Assembly: GCF_902712855.1 (NCBI RefSeq)
Contig: NZ_LR743507.1
Coordinates: forward strand, 2,218,001-2,282,000
Reading direction: 5' to 3'
DNA length: 64,000 nucleotides
Source of the DNA: Variovorax paradoxus
GTDB taxonomy: Bacteria; Pseudomonadota; Gammaproteobacteria; Burkholderiales; Burkholderiaceae_C
Shown piece by piece: positions 16,395-25,283 of the stretch (positions within the stretch are counted from its first letter, which is position 1; each line of letters starts with the position of its first letter). The position numbers and the translations under genes are program-made. The notes under the pieces were generated by a model. That model had not been told where the DNA came from. It searched no databases and saw only the letters and a list, made by a program, of their open reading frames with translations.

Positions 16395-19300
16395 TCAGAG
16401 CGTGCGTTGCTGCGCTGTAGCGTCAGGAGCAGCCTGCTCGAACGGCAGCGACATCGAACCGAGGTCGCGGCGCGTTTCGACCAGCACCAGCGGGCCTTCG
16501 TCGAGTACCACCACCGGCGGGCGCTCGCGGGGCACATGCACCGGCTTCGGTTCGGCGGCAATTGCGGCGCGTGCCTGCTCGATGCGTTCTGCGTCGGAAT
16601 TGACCCACTGCAGGCCCGAACCTTCGGCGATCTGCGCGAGTTCGGCCAGCGGCAGCTCGAAGGGCTGCACCTTGGGCAACGCGCGGCCATTGGCGGCGGG
16701 CGCGGCGGCAGGGGCCTTGGCGCTTTCGACCACGATCGGCGCGGTGGCAGCCGCGACCGGCGCAGGGCGCTCGGCACGCGGTTGCTGCTGCGGCGCCGGC
16801 TCGCGAACTTCCGCGGCGATGGCTTCGACAGCCTGGAACGTTTCGACGCGCTCCGATGCGAGCGGCAGGGCCTGCTGGCTTTCGGCGATTGCCTCCGTGG
16901 CGACAGGCGCTTCGGCGGTGGCGGCATCGCTGCCGTCGCGCGGGCCGCGTTCGCGGCGGTCGCGGCCATAGCGGTCACGCGAACGACCGCGGCGTTCGTC
17001 GCCTTCGCGGCGCGGTGCCTGCTCGTTGCTGCCGTCGAGGGCTTCGCTGCCTTGCTGCTCGGCATCGGCGGCGGCTGCCACTTCAGCGTCGCCGTTCAGC
17101 TGCGGCGCGTCGTTGCGACGCTCGCGGCGGCCGTCGTTGCGGTCGCCACGCGGTGCACGCTGCTCGTCGCCGCGACCTTCGCGCGGCTCGCGTCCTTCAC
17201 GACCGTTGCGGGGTTGGCGCTCGCCCTGGGCGGCGCCTTCGCCACCTTCGGCGCTGCGTTCGACGCGGTCGTTGCGTTCCCCGCGCTCGGCACGTTCACC
17301 ACGTTCCGCACGGTCGCCGCGCTCGCCACGTTCACGGCGGGGACGCGGTGCGCGTTCGCCGGTGCTGCCTTCTTCGCCCTGCGCGGCGCCGGGCACCAGT
17401 TGCTGGGCTTCGAGGTTGGCGTTGCCATCGAGGGCCTCCGTCGGCAGGTTGCGGGCCTCGCGGCCTTCGCCTTCGCGACGCTCGCCGCGACCGTTGCGGC
17501 GTTGTTCGCCGTCGCGCGGTGCGCGGGCTTCACGCGGCTCACGAGGTTCGCGCTGATCGCGAGGTTGGCTGGTGCCGTCGGCGCGCAGTTCGCCGTTGCG
17601 GCCTTCGCGCCCTTCACGGCCCTCGCGACCTTCGCGGCGTTCACCGCCACGGCCGCCGCGGCGTTGTTCGCCGTCGCGTCCGCCCGAGCGGCCGCCGTTC
17701 TCGCCGCGGCCTTCTCCGCGACCTTCACCGTTGCGGCCGCCGCGGCGCTGTTCGCCGTCGCGTCCGCCGCGTGCCTCGCCGTCACGGCCAGGGCGGCCGT
17801 CGCGTCGAGGCTTCGGTGCCTCGACCGGAATCGCGGAAGGCGCCGGTGCGGGCGCTGCCACGGGTTCCGGCGCAGCGCCGAACAGCTTCTTGATCCAGCC
17901 GACGAAGCCAGTCTGTGCCGGCACGGGCGCGGCCACCACAGGCGGTGCGACCGGTGCAGGTGCCGCCACCGGAGGGCGCACCGCTTCGGGCTTGGGCGGC
18001 ACCACAGGCGCGGGCGCGTCGGGCAACACGCCCTTGATGACCGGGGTCTGCTTGTTGGTGGGCTCCTGCGAACGGCGCGTGACCGAGGTCGGATCCTCGA
18101 TCTCGTCGGCCATCTTGTAGCTGGCTTCGATGTGGTCGAGGCGCGGGTCGTCGTGCTTCAGGCGCTCGAGCTTGTAGTTCGGCGTTTCGAGCGTCTTGTT
18201 CGGCACCATGAGCACGGTGACGCGCTGCTTGAGCTCGATCTTGGCGATCTCGGGGCGCTTTTCGTTCAGCAGGAACGAAGCGACTTCCACAGGCACCTGC
18301 ACATGCACGGCGGCCGTGTTGTCCTTCATGGACTCTTCCTGAATGATGCGCAGGATCTGCAGCGCGCTCGATTCGGTGTCGCGGATGTGGCCCGAGCCGC
18401 CGCAACGGGGGCAGGGGATCGACGAACCTTCGCTCAGCGCCGGCTTCAGGCGCTGGCGGCTCATTTCCATCAGGCCGAACTTGCTGATCGAGCCGAACTG
18501 CACGCGGGCGCGGTCCTGGCGCAGCGCGTCGCGCAAGCGGCTTTCGACTTCGCGGCGGTTCTTCGACTCGTCCATGTCGATGAAGTCGATGACGATCAGG
18601 CCGCCCAGGTCGCGCAGGCGCATCTGGCGGGCCACTTCGTCGGCGGCTTCGAGGTTGGTGCGGGTGGCGGTTTCTTCGATGTCGCCGCCCTTGATGGCGC
18701 GGGCGGAGTTGACGTCGACCGAGACCAGCGCTTCGGTGTGGTCGATCACGATGGCGCCGCCCGAAGGCAGCTGCACGGTGCGGGCGTAGGCCGACTCGAT
18801 CTGGTGCTCGATCTGGAAACGGCTGAACAGGGCCGCGTCATCGCGGTAACGCTTCACGCGGGCGGCATGCTCGGGCATGACGTGCGCCATGAACTGCTGC
18901 GCCTGGTCGTAGATGTCGTCGGTGTCGATCAGGATGTCGCCGATGTCGTGATTGAAATAGTCACGGATCGCGCGGATGACGAGCGAGGATTCCTGGTAGA
19001 TCAGGAACGCGCCCTTGCCGCCCTTGGCCGCACCGTCGATGGCGCTCCAGAGCTTGAGCAGGTAGTTCAGGTCCCACTGGAGTTCGGGCGCCGAGCGGCC
19101 GATGCCGGCGGTGCGCGCGATGATGCTCATGCCCTTCGGGTACTCGAGCTGGTCCATCGCCTCCTTGAGTTCGGCGCGGTCGTCGCCCTCGATGCGGCGT
19201 GACACGCCACCGCCACGGGGGTTGTTCGGCATCAGCACGACGTAGCGGCCCGCGAGAGAGATGAAGGTGGTGAGGGCGGCGCCCTTGTTGCCGCGTTCTT

Positions 19301-19616
19301 CTTTCTCGACCTGGACGGTCAGTTCCTGGCCTTCGCGGATCGCGTCCTGGATGCGGGCCTGGCTGGCAGACACGCCCTCGGCGAAGTACTGCTTGGAGAT
19401 TTCCTTGAACGGCAGGAAGCCGTGGCGGTCTTCGCCGTAGTCGACGAAACAGGCTTCGAGCGAAGGCTCGACGCGCGTCACGACCGCTTTGTAGATGTTG
19501 CCCTTGCGCTGTTCGCGCCCTTCGATTTCGATTTCGTAGTCGAGCAGTTTCTGCCCGTCGACGATGGCCAGGCGGCGTTCTTCGGCCTGCGTGGCATTGA
19601 TCAGCATCCGCTTCAT
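16395..19616 (-). CDS. rne: ribonuclease E
   Basis: Endoribonuclease that starts mRNA decay and processes rRNA/tRNA; scaffold of the degradosome at the membrane. Of its 1073 residues, the first 500 or so are the catalytic half: start KRMLINATQAEERRLAI, S1 domain (about 36-125), RNase H-like/5'-sensor region, the acidic metal site IVIDFIDMDE and the zinc-link CPRCGGSGHIRD. The C-terminal half is a long disordered region rich in Arg, Gly, Glu and Pro with GRDGEQRRGGR-type repeats, typical of RNA and partner binding in beta-proteobacteria. A strong terminator follows; the long 5' leader is described separately. Confidence 0.96.
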   Translation of the reverse strand: MKRMLINATQAEERRLAIVDGQKLLDYEIEIEGREQRKGNIYKAVVTRVEPSLEACFVDYGEDRHGFLPFKEISKQYFAEGVSASQARIQDAIREGQELTVQVEKEERGNKGAALTTFISLAGRYVVLMPNNPRGGGVSRRIEGDDRAELKEAMDQLEYPKGMSIIARTAGIGRSAPELQWDLNYLLKLWSAIDGAAKGGKGAFLIYQESSLVIRAIRDYFNHDIGDILIDTDDIYDQAQQFMAHVMPEHAARVKRYRDDAALFSRFQIEHQIESAYARTVQLPSGGAIVIDHTEALVSVDVNSARAIKGGDIEETATRTNLEAADEVARQMRLRDLGGLIVIDFIDMDESKNRREVESRLRDALRQDRARVQFGSISKFGLMEMSRQRLKPALSEGSSIPCPRCGGSGHIRDTESSALQILRIIQEESMKDNTAAVHVQVPVEVASFLLNEKRPEIAKIELKQRVTVLMVPNKTLETPNYKLERLKHDDPRLDHIEASYKMADEIEDPTSVTRRSQEPTNKQTPVIKGVLPDAPAPVVPPKPEAVRPPVAAPAPVAPPVVAAPVPAQTGFVGWIKKLFGAAPEPVAAPAPAPSAIPVEAPKPRRDGRPGRDGEARGGRDGEQRRGGRNGEGRGEGRGENGGRSGGRDGEQRRGGRGGERREGREGREGREGRNGELRADGTSQPRDQREPREPREARAPRDGEQRRNGRGERREGEGREARNLPTEALDGNANLEAQQLVPGAAQGEEGSTGERAPRPRRERGERGDRAERGERAERGERNDRVERSAEGGEGAAQGERQPRNGREGREPREGRGDEQRAPRGDRNDGRRERRNDAPQLNGDAEVAAAADAEQQGSEALDGSNEQAPRREGDERRGRSRDRYGRDRRERGPRDGSDAATAEAPVATEAIAESQQALPLASERVETFQAVEAIAAEVREPAPQQQPRAERPAPVAAATAPIVVESAKAPAAAPAANGRALPKVQPFELPLAELAQIAEGSGLQWVNSDAERIEQARAAIAAEPKPVHVPRERPPVVVLDEGPLVLVETRRDLGSMSLPFEQAAPDATAQQRTL

Positions 19617-20166
19617 GATGCGTTGTCCTTATATGTATCGTTCTACCGGCCCTTGATGGGCCAACGATGCACGGACGACGCCCGCGAAACCAGGGAATTG
19701 CCGCTTGGGCCCCGGATGCTGTCGCTGCCGCGCCGAGCGCGTGCAGGCCTCTCGAGCGTTAGCTCAAGCAGACAGCCGGGGTGGGGGCGCGTGGATGGGC
19801 GCGAGCCAGATTCGGTGTTGGGTAGCTATCTTTTTGATAGCCGGTTGCGCAAGGGTGGCGCGCGCTACCGATCGTTCGATGCCTGCGGCCACTGGTCGAA
19901 ACCAGGTGGGCCAGCGCAGGCAAAGTTGAATCAGCAGCATCAACACAACAAGGGACTCGCTTCGATCCGCCTGCAGCTTGGTCAGCTGCAGGCTGGGTAT
20001 TCCGTATCGGTGTTTCGTGGGTGTCGGCTTGACTTGGGCGCCTGCTCTGCCACTTTGCGCAATTGCGCGGGGTTTGCAGCTGAGCGCCAAAGCGGCATCG
20101 ACCTCGCAGCGCCGCCCTGGGTATTTGATGGCAGTGGACTAAACTTCTGTCTAATCAAGCACTTAC
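19617..20166 (-). promoter_or_regulatory. long structured rne leader / rne-rluC divergent promoter region
   Basis: 550 bp without a gene. It holds a 10-bp perfect stem with a 5-nt loop at 19969-19993 (GCCTGCAGCT / AGCTGCAGGC), a longer bulged hairpin with a CGAA loop at about 19881-19921 and the mini-palindrome GCTATC-TTTTT-GATAGC at 19825-19841. In Escherichia coli rne has a 361-nt leader with hairpins that mediate autoregulation by RNase E. A comparable leader here is inferred from size and structure. No coding capacity is recognised on either strand. Confidence 0.55.
19825..19841. repeat. short palindrome GCTATC-N5-GATAGC
   Basis: Six-bp inverted repeat with a five-T loop. Similar GCTAT/ATAGC mini-hairpins appear at 32552-32570 and, more loosely, at 49167-49183, which suggests a small dispersed family. 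Confidence 0.5.
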
Positions 20167-21279
20167 ATGACCGCGCTGGTGAAAAACATTATAGGTGCGA
20201 AGCAAGGCCCCGCGGCTGCTCGAAATCCCGCAGACCGAAAAGCCCCGGCCGATGACGCCGCGCCGCATTCGGCCATCCGATTTCTCACGGTCGACGCCGA
20301 ATCCGTAGGGCAGCGGCTCGACAACTTCCTTTTCCGCCATCTGAAAGGCGTGCCGAAGACGCACGTCTACCGGATCATTCGTTCGGGCGAGGTCCGCATC
20401 AACAAGGGCCGCGTGCAGGCTGAAACCCGCATCGAGGCAGGCGACGTGCTGCGGCTGCCGCCGATCCGGCTGTCGCCGCGGGCGGAAGAGGGCGCCGCCC
20501 CGCCCGCGCCGGCACGCGAATTCCCGGTATTGCTGGAAGACGACGCCGTGCTGGCCATCGACAAGCCCGCCGGCGTGGCTGTCCACGGCGGCAGCGGCGT
20601 GAGCTTCGGCGTGATCGAGCAATTGCGCACCGCGCGGCCCGGCGCCAGGTTCCTGGAACTGGTGCATCGGCTCGACCGGGAGACCTCCGGCATCCTGCTG
20701 GTGGCCAAGAAGCGCAGTGCGCTGGTCGCGTTGCAGGACCAGTTCCGGGAGCGCGAAACCGGCAAGACCTATCTGGCACTCGTCGAGGGCGACTGGCCCG
20801 CCAACAGGAAGGTGCTCGATGCGCCGCTGGCCAAATACCTGTTGCCCGACGGCTCCGGAGCGGGTGCCGGCGAGCGCCGCGTGCGCGTGGTCGCCAAGGA
20901 CCACCCGGACGCCATGCGTGCCGTCACGCTGGTTCGCGTGCTGGCACGGCTCGCGATGCCGGGCGACGCCACGCCGCTGTCATTGCTGGCCGTGACCATC
21001 AAGACCGGTCGCACGCACCAGATCCGCGTGCACCTCGCCTCGGCCGGGCACCCGATCGCGGGCGACGACAAGTACGGCGAATCCGAGCGCCAGCGCACAC
21101 TGCAGAAGCTTGGCCTCAAGCGCATGTTCCTGCATGCCTGGCGGCTGCAGTTCAACCATCCGGCCAGCGGCGACCGCGTGGCGCTGCAGGCCGACCTGCC
21201 GCCCGAGCTGCGCGTGCTGATGTCGCCCGCTGCCCTCGAGGCCATGGCCCAACACCCCACTCCCACGTCCCATGACTGA
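20167..21279 (+). CDS. rluC: 23S rRNA pseudouridine synthase, RluC family
   Basis: Makes pseudouridine in 23S rRNA (positions 955, 2504 and 2580 in E. coli RluC). Of its 370 residues, the N-terminal 36 are a variable tail, the S4 RNA-binding domain follows (about 48-100, GQRLDNFLFRHLKGVPKTHVYRI in outline), then the RluA catalytic domain with Asp170 in HRLDRETSG and the late RTHQIRVHLAS and GDDKYG segments. Divergence from rne is conserved in many proteobacteria and supports RluC over RluD. There is no clear Shine-Dalgarno before ATG 20167. The stop overlaps the next gene by 8 bp. Confidence 0.93.
   Translation: MTALVKNIIGAKQGPAAARNPADRKAPADDAAPHSAIRFLTVDAESVGQRLDNFLFRHLKGVPKTHVYRIIRSGEVRINKGRVQAETRIEAGDVLRLPPIRLSPRAEEGAAPPAPAREFPVLLEDDAVLAIDKPAGVAVHGGSGVSFGVIEQLRTARPGARFLELVHRLDRETSGILLVAKKRSALVALQDQFRERETGKTYLALVEGDWPANRKVLDAPLAKYLLPDGSGAGAGERRVRVVAKDHPDAMRAVTLVRVLARLAMPGDATPLSLLAVTIKTGRTHQIRVHLASAGHPIAGDDKYGESERQRTLQKLGLKRMFLHAWRLQFNHPASGDRVALQADLPPELRVLMSPAALEAMAQHPTPTSHD
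20188..20193 (-). promoter_or_regulatory. candidate rne -10 element inside rluC start
   Basis: A perfect TATAAT on the minus strand lies within the first codons of rluC. No good -35 is found at 17-18 bp. If used, the rne leader would be roughly 560 nt and its promoter would overlap rluC coding sequence. Confidence 0.3.
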
Positions 21280-21943
21280 ATCATCCAGACCCCTCAACTT
21301 CGACCTGATCGCCTTCGACTGGGACGGCACCCTCTACGACTCCACGCGCCTGATCGTGCGCTGCATCCAGGCTGCGGTGGTCGACGTCGGCGGCGCCAAG
21401 CCGAGCGAGAACGACGCTGCCTGGGTGATCGGCCTCGGACTGGCCGAGGCGTTGGCGCGTGCCGCGCCCGACGTGCCGAAGGAAAAGTATCCCGAGCTCG
21501 GCGCGCGCTACCGCTACCACTACCTGCAGCACCAGGATGACCTGGTGCTGTTCGACGGCGTGTTGCCGATGCTCGATGCCCTGCGTGCGCGAGGCCACAG
21601 GCTGGCGGTTGCCACCGGCAAGTCGCGCCGCGGCCTGAATGAGGCGCTCAGGTCGGTGGCGCTGCGCGACCGCTTCGACGCCTCGCGCACGGCCGACGAA
21701 ACCTTCGGCAAGCCGCATCCGCGCATGCTGCTCGAGCTGATGGAAGAACTCGACGTGACACCCGAACGCACGCTGATGATCGGCGACACCACGCACGACC
21801 TGCAGCTCGCGCAGAATGCCGGCGCCGCCTGTGTGGGGGTGAGCTACGGCGCCCACGAGCCCGCCAGCTTCGACGAGTTCAAACCGCTGCACATCGCGCA
21901 TTCGGTGGCCGATCTCAAGGCGTGGCTCCTCGGCAACGCCTGA
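21272..21943 (+). CDS. HAD-family phosphatase, phosphoglycolate-phosphatase-like
   Basis: Haloacid-dehalogenase hydrolase of 223 residues. Motif I is DWDGT (nucleophile Asp16, Asp18), motif II ATGKSRRGL, motif III the Lys in GKPHPRML and motif IV MIGDTTHDLQLA. The alpha-helical cap between motifs I and II marks subfamily IA, as in Gph and pyrophosphatase PpaX. It overlaps rluC by 8 bp and lies before a Rieske protein and sppA in the same direction. The true substrate (2-phosphoglycolate or another small phosphate ester) is not determined. Confidence 0.87.
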   Translation: MTESSRPLNFDLIAFDWDGTLYDSTRLIVRCIQAAVVDVGGAKPSENDAAWVIGLGLAEALARAAPDVPKEKYPELGARYRYHYLQHQDDLVLFDGVLPMLDALRARGHRLAVATGKSRRGLNEALRSVALRDRFDASRTADETFGKPHPRMLLELMEELDVTPERTLMIGDTTHDLQLAQNAGAACVGVSYGAHEPASFDEFKPLHIAHSVADLKAWLLGNA

Positions 21944-21961
21944 AGCCGGACTTGTGTTGCC

Positions 21962-22330
21962 ATGAGTGAAGAACGCATCCCCTTGTGCAACGCGTCGGAT
22001 CTGGTCGAAGGCGGCTTGGCCGTTCCATTCGACGTGGTCCATGGCGGCGAGACCTGCCGCGCCTTCGCGATTCGCTTCGAAGGCCTGCCGCATGCATTTC
22101 TCAATCGCTGCAGCCATGTGGCGATGGAGATGGACTTCCAGCCCGACCGGTTCTTCGACGACACCGGCCAGTGGCTGCTGTGCGCGACGCATGGCGCGGT
22201 CTACAGGCCCGACACCGGCGAATGCGCGGGCGGCCCGTGCCGCGGCGGCCTCGTGAAGATCGCCTTGAGCGAGCATGACGGCGTAGTGCACTGGCATACT
22301 GACTGGAACCTTCATCCCCTGACCTTCTGA
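21962..22330 (+). CDS. Rieske [2Fe-2S] ferredoxin-like protein
   Basis: Soluble 122-residue Rieske domain. The two cluster boxes are clear: CSH in LNRCSHVAMEMD (about 43-45) and CATHGAVY (about 71-78), giving the Cys-His plus Cys-His ligand pattern, with the Gly-Pro turn GGPCRGG after them. It has no membrane anchor and no oxygenase domain, so it would act as a small electron carrier or structural partner. It sits between the HAD phosphatase and sppA with 1 bp to sppA, hence one transcript; the function is unknown. Confidence 0.86.
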   Translation: MSEERIPLCNASDLVEGGLAVPFDVVHGGETCRAFAIRFEGLPHAFLNRCSHVAMEMDFQPDRFFDDTGQWLLCATHGAVYRPDTGECAGGPCRGGLVKIALSEHDGVVHWHTDWNLHPLTF

Positions 22331-22331
22331 C

Positions 22332-23348
22332 ATGACCGACCCGAACCGAACGGAACCCGCGGGGTTCGAACCATTTGAGCCGGCTCCTCCCAATAACATG
22401 GCCAAAGATCCCACGCAGCGTCCCGGTTGGGAACGCGCCACCCTCGAGAAGCTTGCTTTCGCCTCGCTGAACGAACAGAAGGCCACGCGCCGCTGGAAGA
22501 CCTTCGTGCGCCTGTCCTGGCTGGCGTTCTTCATCTTCCTGGCCTGGCTCGCGCTTTCGCGCAGCACGCCGAGCACCGCCAAGACCACGGCCCACACGGC
22601 CGTCGTCGAGATCAAGGGCGAGATCGCCAATGGCGGCGACGCCAGCGCCGAATTCGTCGTGGCCGCCATGAAGACCGCGTTCGAGGACGAGGGCGCCAAG
22701 GGCGTGGTGCTGCTGATCAACTCGCCTGGCGGCAGCCCGGTGCAGGCCGGCATCATCAACGACGAGATCAAGCGCCTGAAGGCCAAGTACAAGAAGCCGG
22801 TCTATGCCGTGGTCGAGGAGACCTGCGCGTCGGCGGCTTACTACATCGCTGCAGCGGCGGACAAGATCTACGTCGACAAGGCCAGCATCGTCGGCAGCAT
22901 CGGCGTTCTGATGGATGGCTTCGGCTTCACCGGCGTGATGGAGAAGGTCGGCGTCGAGCGCCGCTTGCTCACTGCCGGCGAGAACAAGGGCTTCCTCGAT
23001 CCGTTCAGTCCGATGAGCGACGCTCAGCGCGCCCATGCACAGACCATGCTGAACCAGATCCACGCCCAGTTCATCAACGTGGTGAAGACTGGACGCGGCG
23101 ATCGCCTGAAGCTCGACACGCCTGGCCTGTTCAGCGGCCTGTTCTGGAGCGGCGAGCAGGCCGTTGAATACGGCCTGGCGGATCAGCTGGGCAATGTCGA
23201 CTACGTGGCCCGCGAGGTCATCAAGGCCGAGGAAGTCATCGACTACACCCGTCGTGACAACGTGGCCGAGAAGCTGGCAAAGAAGTTCGGCGCTGCAATG
23301 GCCGAGACCACCGTGCGCCTGATGCACACCGCGCCGGCGCTGCGCTGA
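22332..23348 (+). CDS. sppA: signal peptide peptidase SppA, short form (S49)
   Basis: Inner-membrane serine peptidase that degrades released signal peptides. At 338 residues it is the short, single-domain form. One membrane helix lies at about 58-76, and the catalytic domain faces the periplasm. LLINSPGGSPVQAG shapes the site. The Ser/Lys dyad is Ser168 in TCASAAYYIA and probably Lys219 in GENKG, 51 residues later, as in the Bacillus enzyme. It is the last gene of the rluC unit and is convergent with the MFS gene; only 10 bp separate the stops. Confidence 0.93.
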   Translation: MTDPNRTEPAGFEPFEPAPPNNMAKDPTQRPGWERATLEKLAFASLNEQKATRRWKTFVRLSWLAFFIFLAWLALSRSTPSTAKTTAHTAVVEIKGEIANGGDASAEFVVAAMKTAFEDEGAKGVVLLINSPGGSPVQAGIINDEIKRLKAKYKKPVYAVVEETCASAAYYIAAAADKIYVDKASIVGSIGVLMDGFGFTGVMEKVGVERRLLTAGENKGFLDPFSPMSDAQRAHAQTMLNQIHAQFINVVKTGRGDRLKLDTPGLFSGLFWSGEQAVEYGLADQLGNVDYVAREVIKAEEVIDYTRRDNVAEKLAKKFGAAMAETTVRLMHTAPALR

Positions 23349-23358
23349 CCCGATTCGC

Positions 23359-24510
23359 CTACCTGGTTTCGCTGCGGGCGGTGTAGCGCGCCGATGCCGC
23401 CAGCGCTGCAGCGAAAACCACGACCACATAGAGCGCGGCCGTCAGCGACGTTGCCCGCGCGAGCAAGCCAATGGCCGCCGGGCCTGCCATGAATCCCAGA
23501 TAGGCCACGGCCGACACCGAGGCGATGCCGCGCGCAGGCTCGACCCCCGGCACTTTCGCCGAAGCCGAGAACAGGATCGGCACCACGTTCGCGAAACCCA
23601 CGCCCACGCCCGCAAAACCGACCAGCGCCAGCCAGGACAGGTTGGTGATCAGCACCAGGGCCATGGCCGCCGCGGCCAGCAATCCGCTTCCGAGCAGCAG
23701 CGTGGCAGGCGAGAAACGGGCGCGCATCGCATCGCCGCCGAACCGCGCTGCTGCCATGGCAGCCGAGAAGCTTGCATAGGCCAGCGCGGCCTGCTGCTGC
23801 GGACTGCCGATCTCCTGCTGCATGTAGAGCACGCTCCAGTCGTAGATTGCGCCTTCGGCGATCAGGCCCAGCGCGGCGAGCACGCCCAGCACGGCGAGCG
23901 TGCCGCGCGGCAGCAGGAAACCGTGGTCGGCTTCGGCTGCGCCGCTGGTGGCCGGTCGGGGCAGCATGTGCCGCGTGGCCGCCGCCACCAACGCCATCAT
24001 GGCTGCGGCAACGATCAGCAGGTGCGCCTGCGCGCCCAGGCCGGCCGCCAGTGCGGCACTGCCGCTGGCGGCGCCTGCCATGCCGCCCAGGCTGAACATG
24101 CCGTGCATTCCGCTCATGAGTGGCGTGCCGCCGTGCAATTCGAGCTGCGCGGCTTCTGTGTTGATGGACACGTCGAACACGCTGGTTACCAGGCCGAAGG
24201 CGGCCAGCAGGAGCAGCAGCGCAAAGTAACCCGGCATGGCGATCAGTCCGGCCAGCAGCAGCGCGTAGATGCAGCCGCAGATGCCGGCCGTGCGGCGCGG
24301 ACCGTGGCGGCCGATCCAGCGGCCCGCGCTGGTCAAGCCGATCATCGCGCCCGCACCGGCCGCGAGCATGGCCAGCCCGAGTTGCGCTTCATCGATGCCG
24401 TAGTGCGCCTTGACCGTGGGCACGTGCACGCCCCAGGTCGCGAAGATGAAGCCGGCGGAAAAGAACTGCGCACGCGACGCCCAGCGTGCGCCCGGGGTGA
24501 CGGCCACCAT
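23359..24510 (-). CDS. MFS transporter, YbjJ-like
   Basis: Membrane transporter of 383 residues with about twelve hydrophobic helices. It has segments typical of the YbjJ/FucP-like branch: FIFATWGVHVPTVKAHYGIDEAQLG in outline at the N-terminus, RWIGRHGPRRT in the loop after helix 2, DVSINTEAAQLE in helix 4/5 and the MSGMHGMFSLGG motif. ATG 24510 is chosen because the frame beyond it runs through the neighbouring gene. It follows the methylase gene by 2 bp, so the pair is probably co-transcribed. The substrate is unknown. Confidence 0.8.
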   Translation of the reverse strand: MVAVTPGARWASRAQFFSAGFIFATWGVHVPTVKAHYGIDEAQLGLAMLAAGAGAMIGLTSAGRWIGRHGPRRTAGICGCIYALLLAGLIAMPGYFALLLLLAAFGLVTSVFDVSINTEAAQLELHGGTPLMSGMHGMFSLGGMAGAASGSAALAAGLGAQAHLLIVAAAMMALVAAATRHMLPRPATSGAAEADHGFLLPRGTLAVLGVLAALGLIAEGAIYDWSVLYMQQEIGSPQQQAALAYASFSAAMAAARFGGDAMRARFSPATLLLGSGLLAAAAMALVLITNLSWLALVGFAGVGVGFANVVPILFSASAKVPGVEPARGIASVSAVAYLGFMAGPAAIGLLARATSLTAALYVVVVFAAALAASARYTARSETR

Positions 24511-24512
24511 GG

Positions 24513-25283
24513 TCAACGGCCGATCGCGAACACGGCGGGCAGGCGTTCGTCCGTGGTGGCTTGCGGCTTCGCGGCGCGCCAGGACTTGACCGTTTCGCTG
24601 CGCACCTGCGCCGTGGCCAGCGTCAATCCGCGCGCCACGGCAAGCCGGGTGTTGTGCTGCAAAGTCTGCAGGAGCGCCTGCAGCAGCGAGGCGTTGCGAT
24701 AGGGCGTTTCGATGAACAGCTGTGTCTGGCCCGACTTGAGCGCCAGTGCTTCGAGCTCGCGGATGCGCACCTGGCGCTCGCCGGCATCCTGCGGCAGGTA
24801 GCCTACGAAGGCGAAGTTCTGGCCATTCAGGCCACTCGCAGCCAGCGCCAGCAGCAACGACACCGGGCCGGTGAGGGGCACCACGGTGAGGCCCAGATCG
24901 TGTGCGGCGCGTGCGACCGAAGAACCTGGGTCGGCCACGGCCGGCATGCCTGCCTCGCTCAGCAGGCCGATGTCGTGACCCTCCAGCGCGGCAGCCAGCA
25001 GCGGGCGGGCGTCGAACTGGCCGGCATGGTCGCCCTTCTTGTGCACTTCGCGCGGCAGTTCCTGGATGTCTTGCGCCTGCAGGGGTGCTGCGAGAGGCGC
25101 AATGGCGTCGATGCGCTTGAGATAGGCGCGCGCTGACTTCGCGTTCTCGCAGATCCAGTGCGTGATGCCTGCCGCGAGCTGCAGCGTGCCGAGCGGCAGG
25201 GCGTCCTGCAGCGGAGCCTGCACTTCGCAACCGAAGTCGAGCGGCGCCGGAACGAGATAGAGCTTGCCTTTGGGTGTTGTCAC
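24513..25283 (-). CDS. tetrapyrrole-methylase-fold SAM methyltransferase (RsmI-like)
   Basis: Protein of 256 residues with the TP_methylase fold. GKLYLVPAPL at the N-terminus, the SEAGMPAVADPGSSVARAAHDLG segment in outline and LTGPVSLLLALAASGLNGQNFAFVGYLP are equivalent to RsmI motifs, in which C1402 of 16S rRNA is 2'-O-methylated. It lacks the usual RsmI N-terminal wording and is better regarded as an RsmI-related paralogue common in Burkholderiales. The stop lies 2 bp before the MFS gene and its start overlaps the maf stop by 4 bp. Confidence 0.8.
   Translation of the reverse strand: MTTPKGKLYLVPAPLDFGCEVQAPLQDALPLGTLQLAAGITHWICENAKSARAYLKRIDAIAPLAAPLQAQDIQELPREVHKKGDHAGQFDARPLLAAALEGHDIGLLSEAGMPAVADPGSSVARAAHDLGLTVVPLTGPVSLLLALAASGLNGQNFAFVGYLPQDAGERQVRIRELEALALKSGQTQLFIETPYRNASLLQALLQTLQHNTRLAVARGLTLATAQVRSETVKSWRAAKPQATTDERLPAVFAIGR

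Noticed and set aside
16407..19202. 931-residue plus-strand open frame opposite rne
   Set aside because: It is antisense to the strongly supported rne gene; composition is repetitive Ala/Arg/Val as expected from reading GC-rich codons backwards, and it has no recognisable domain.
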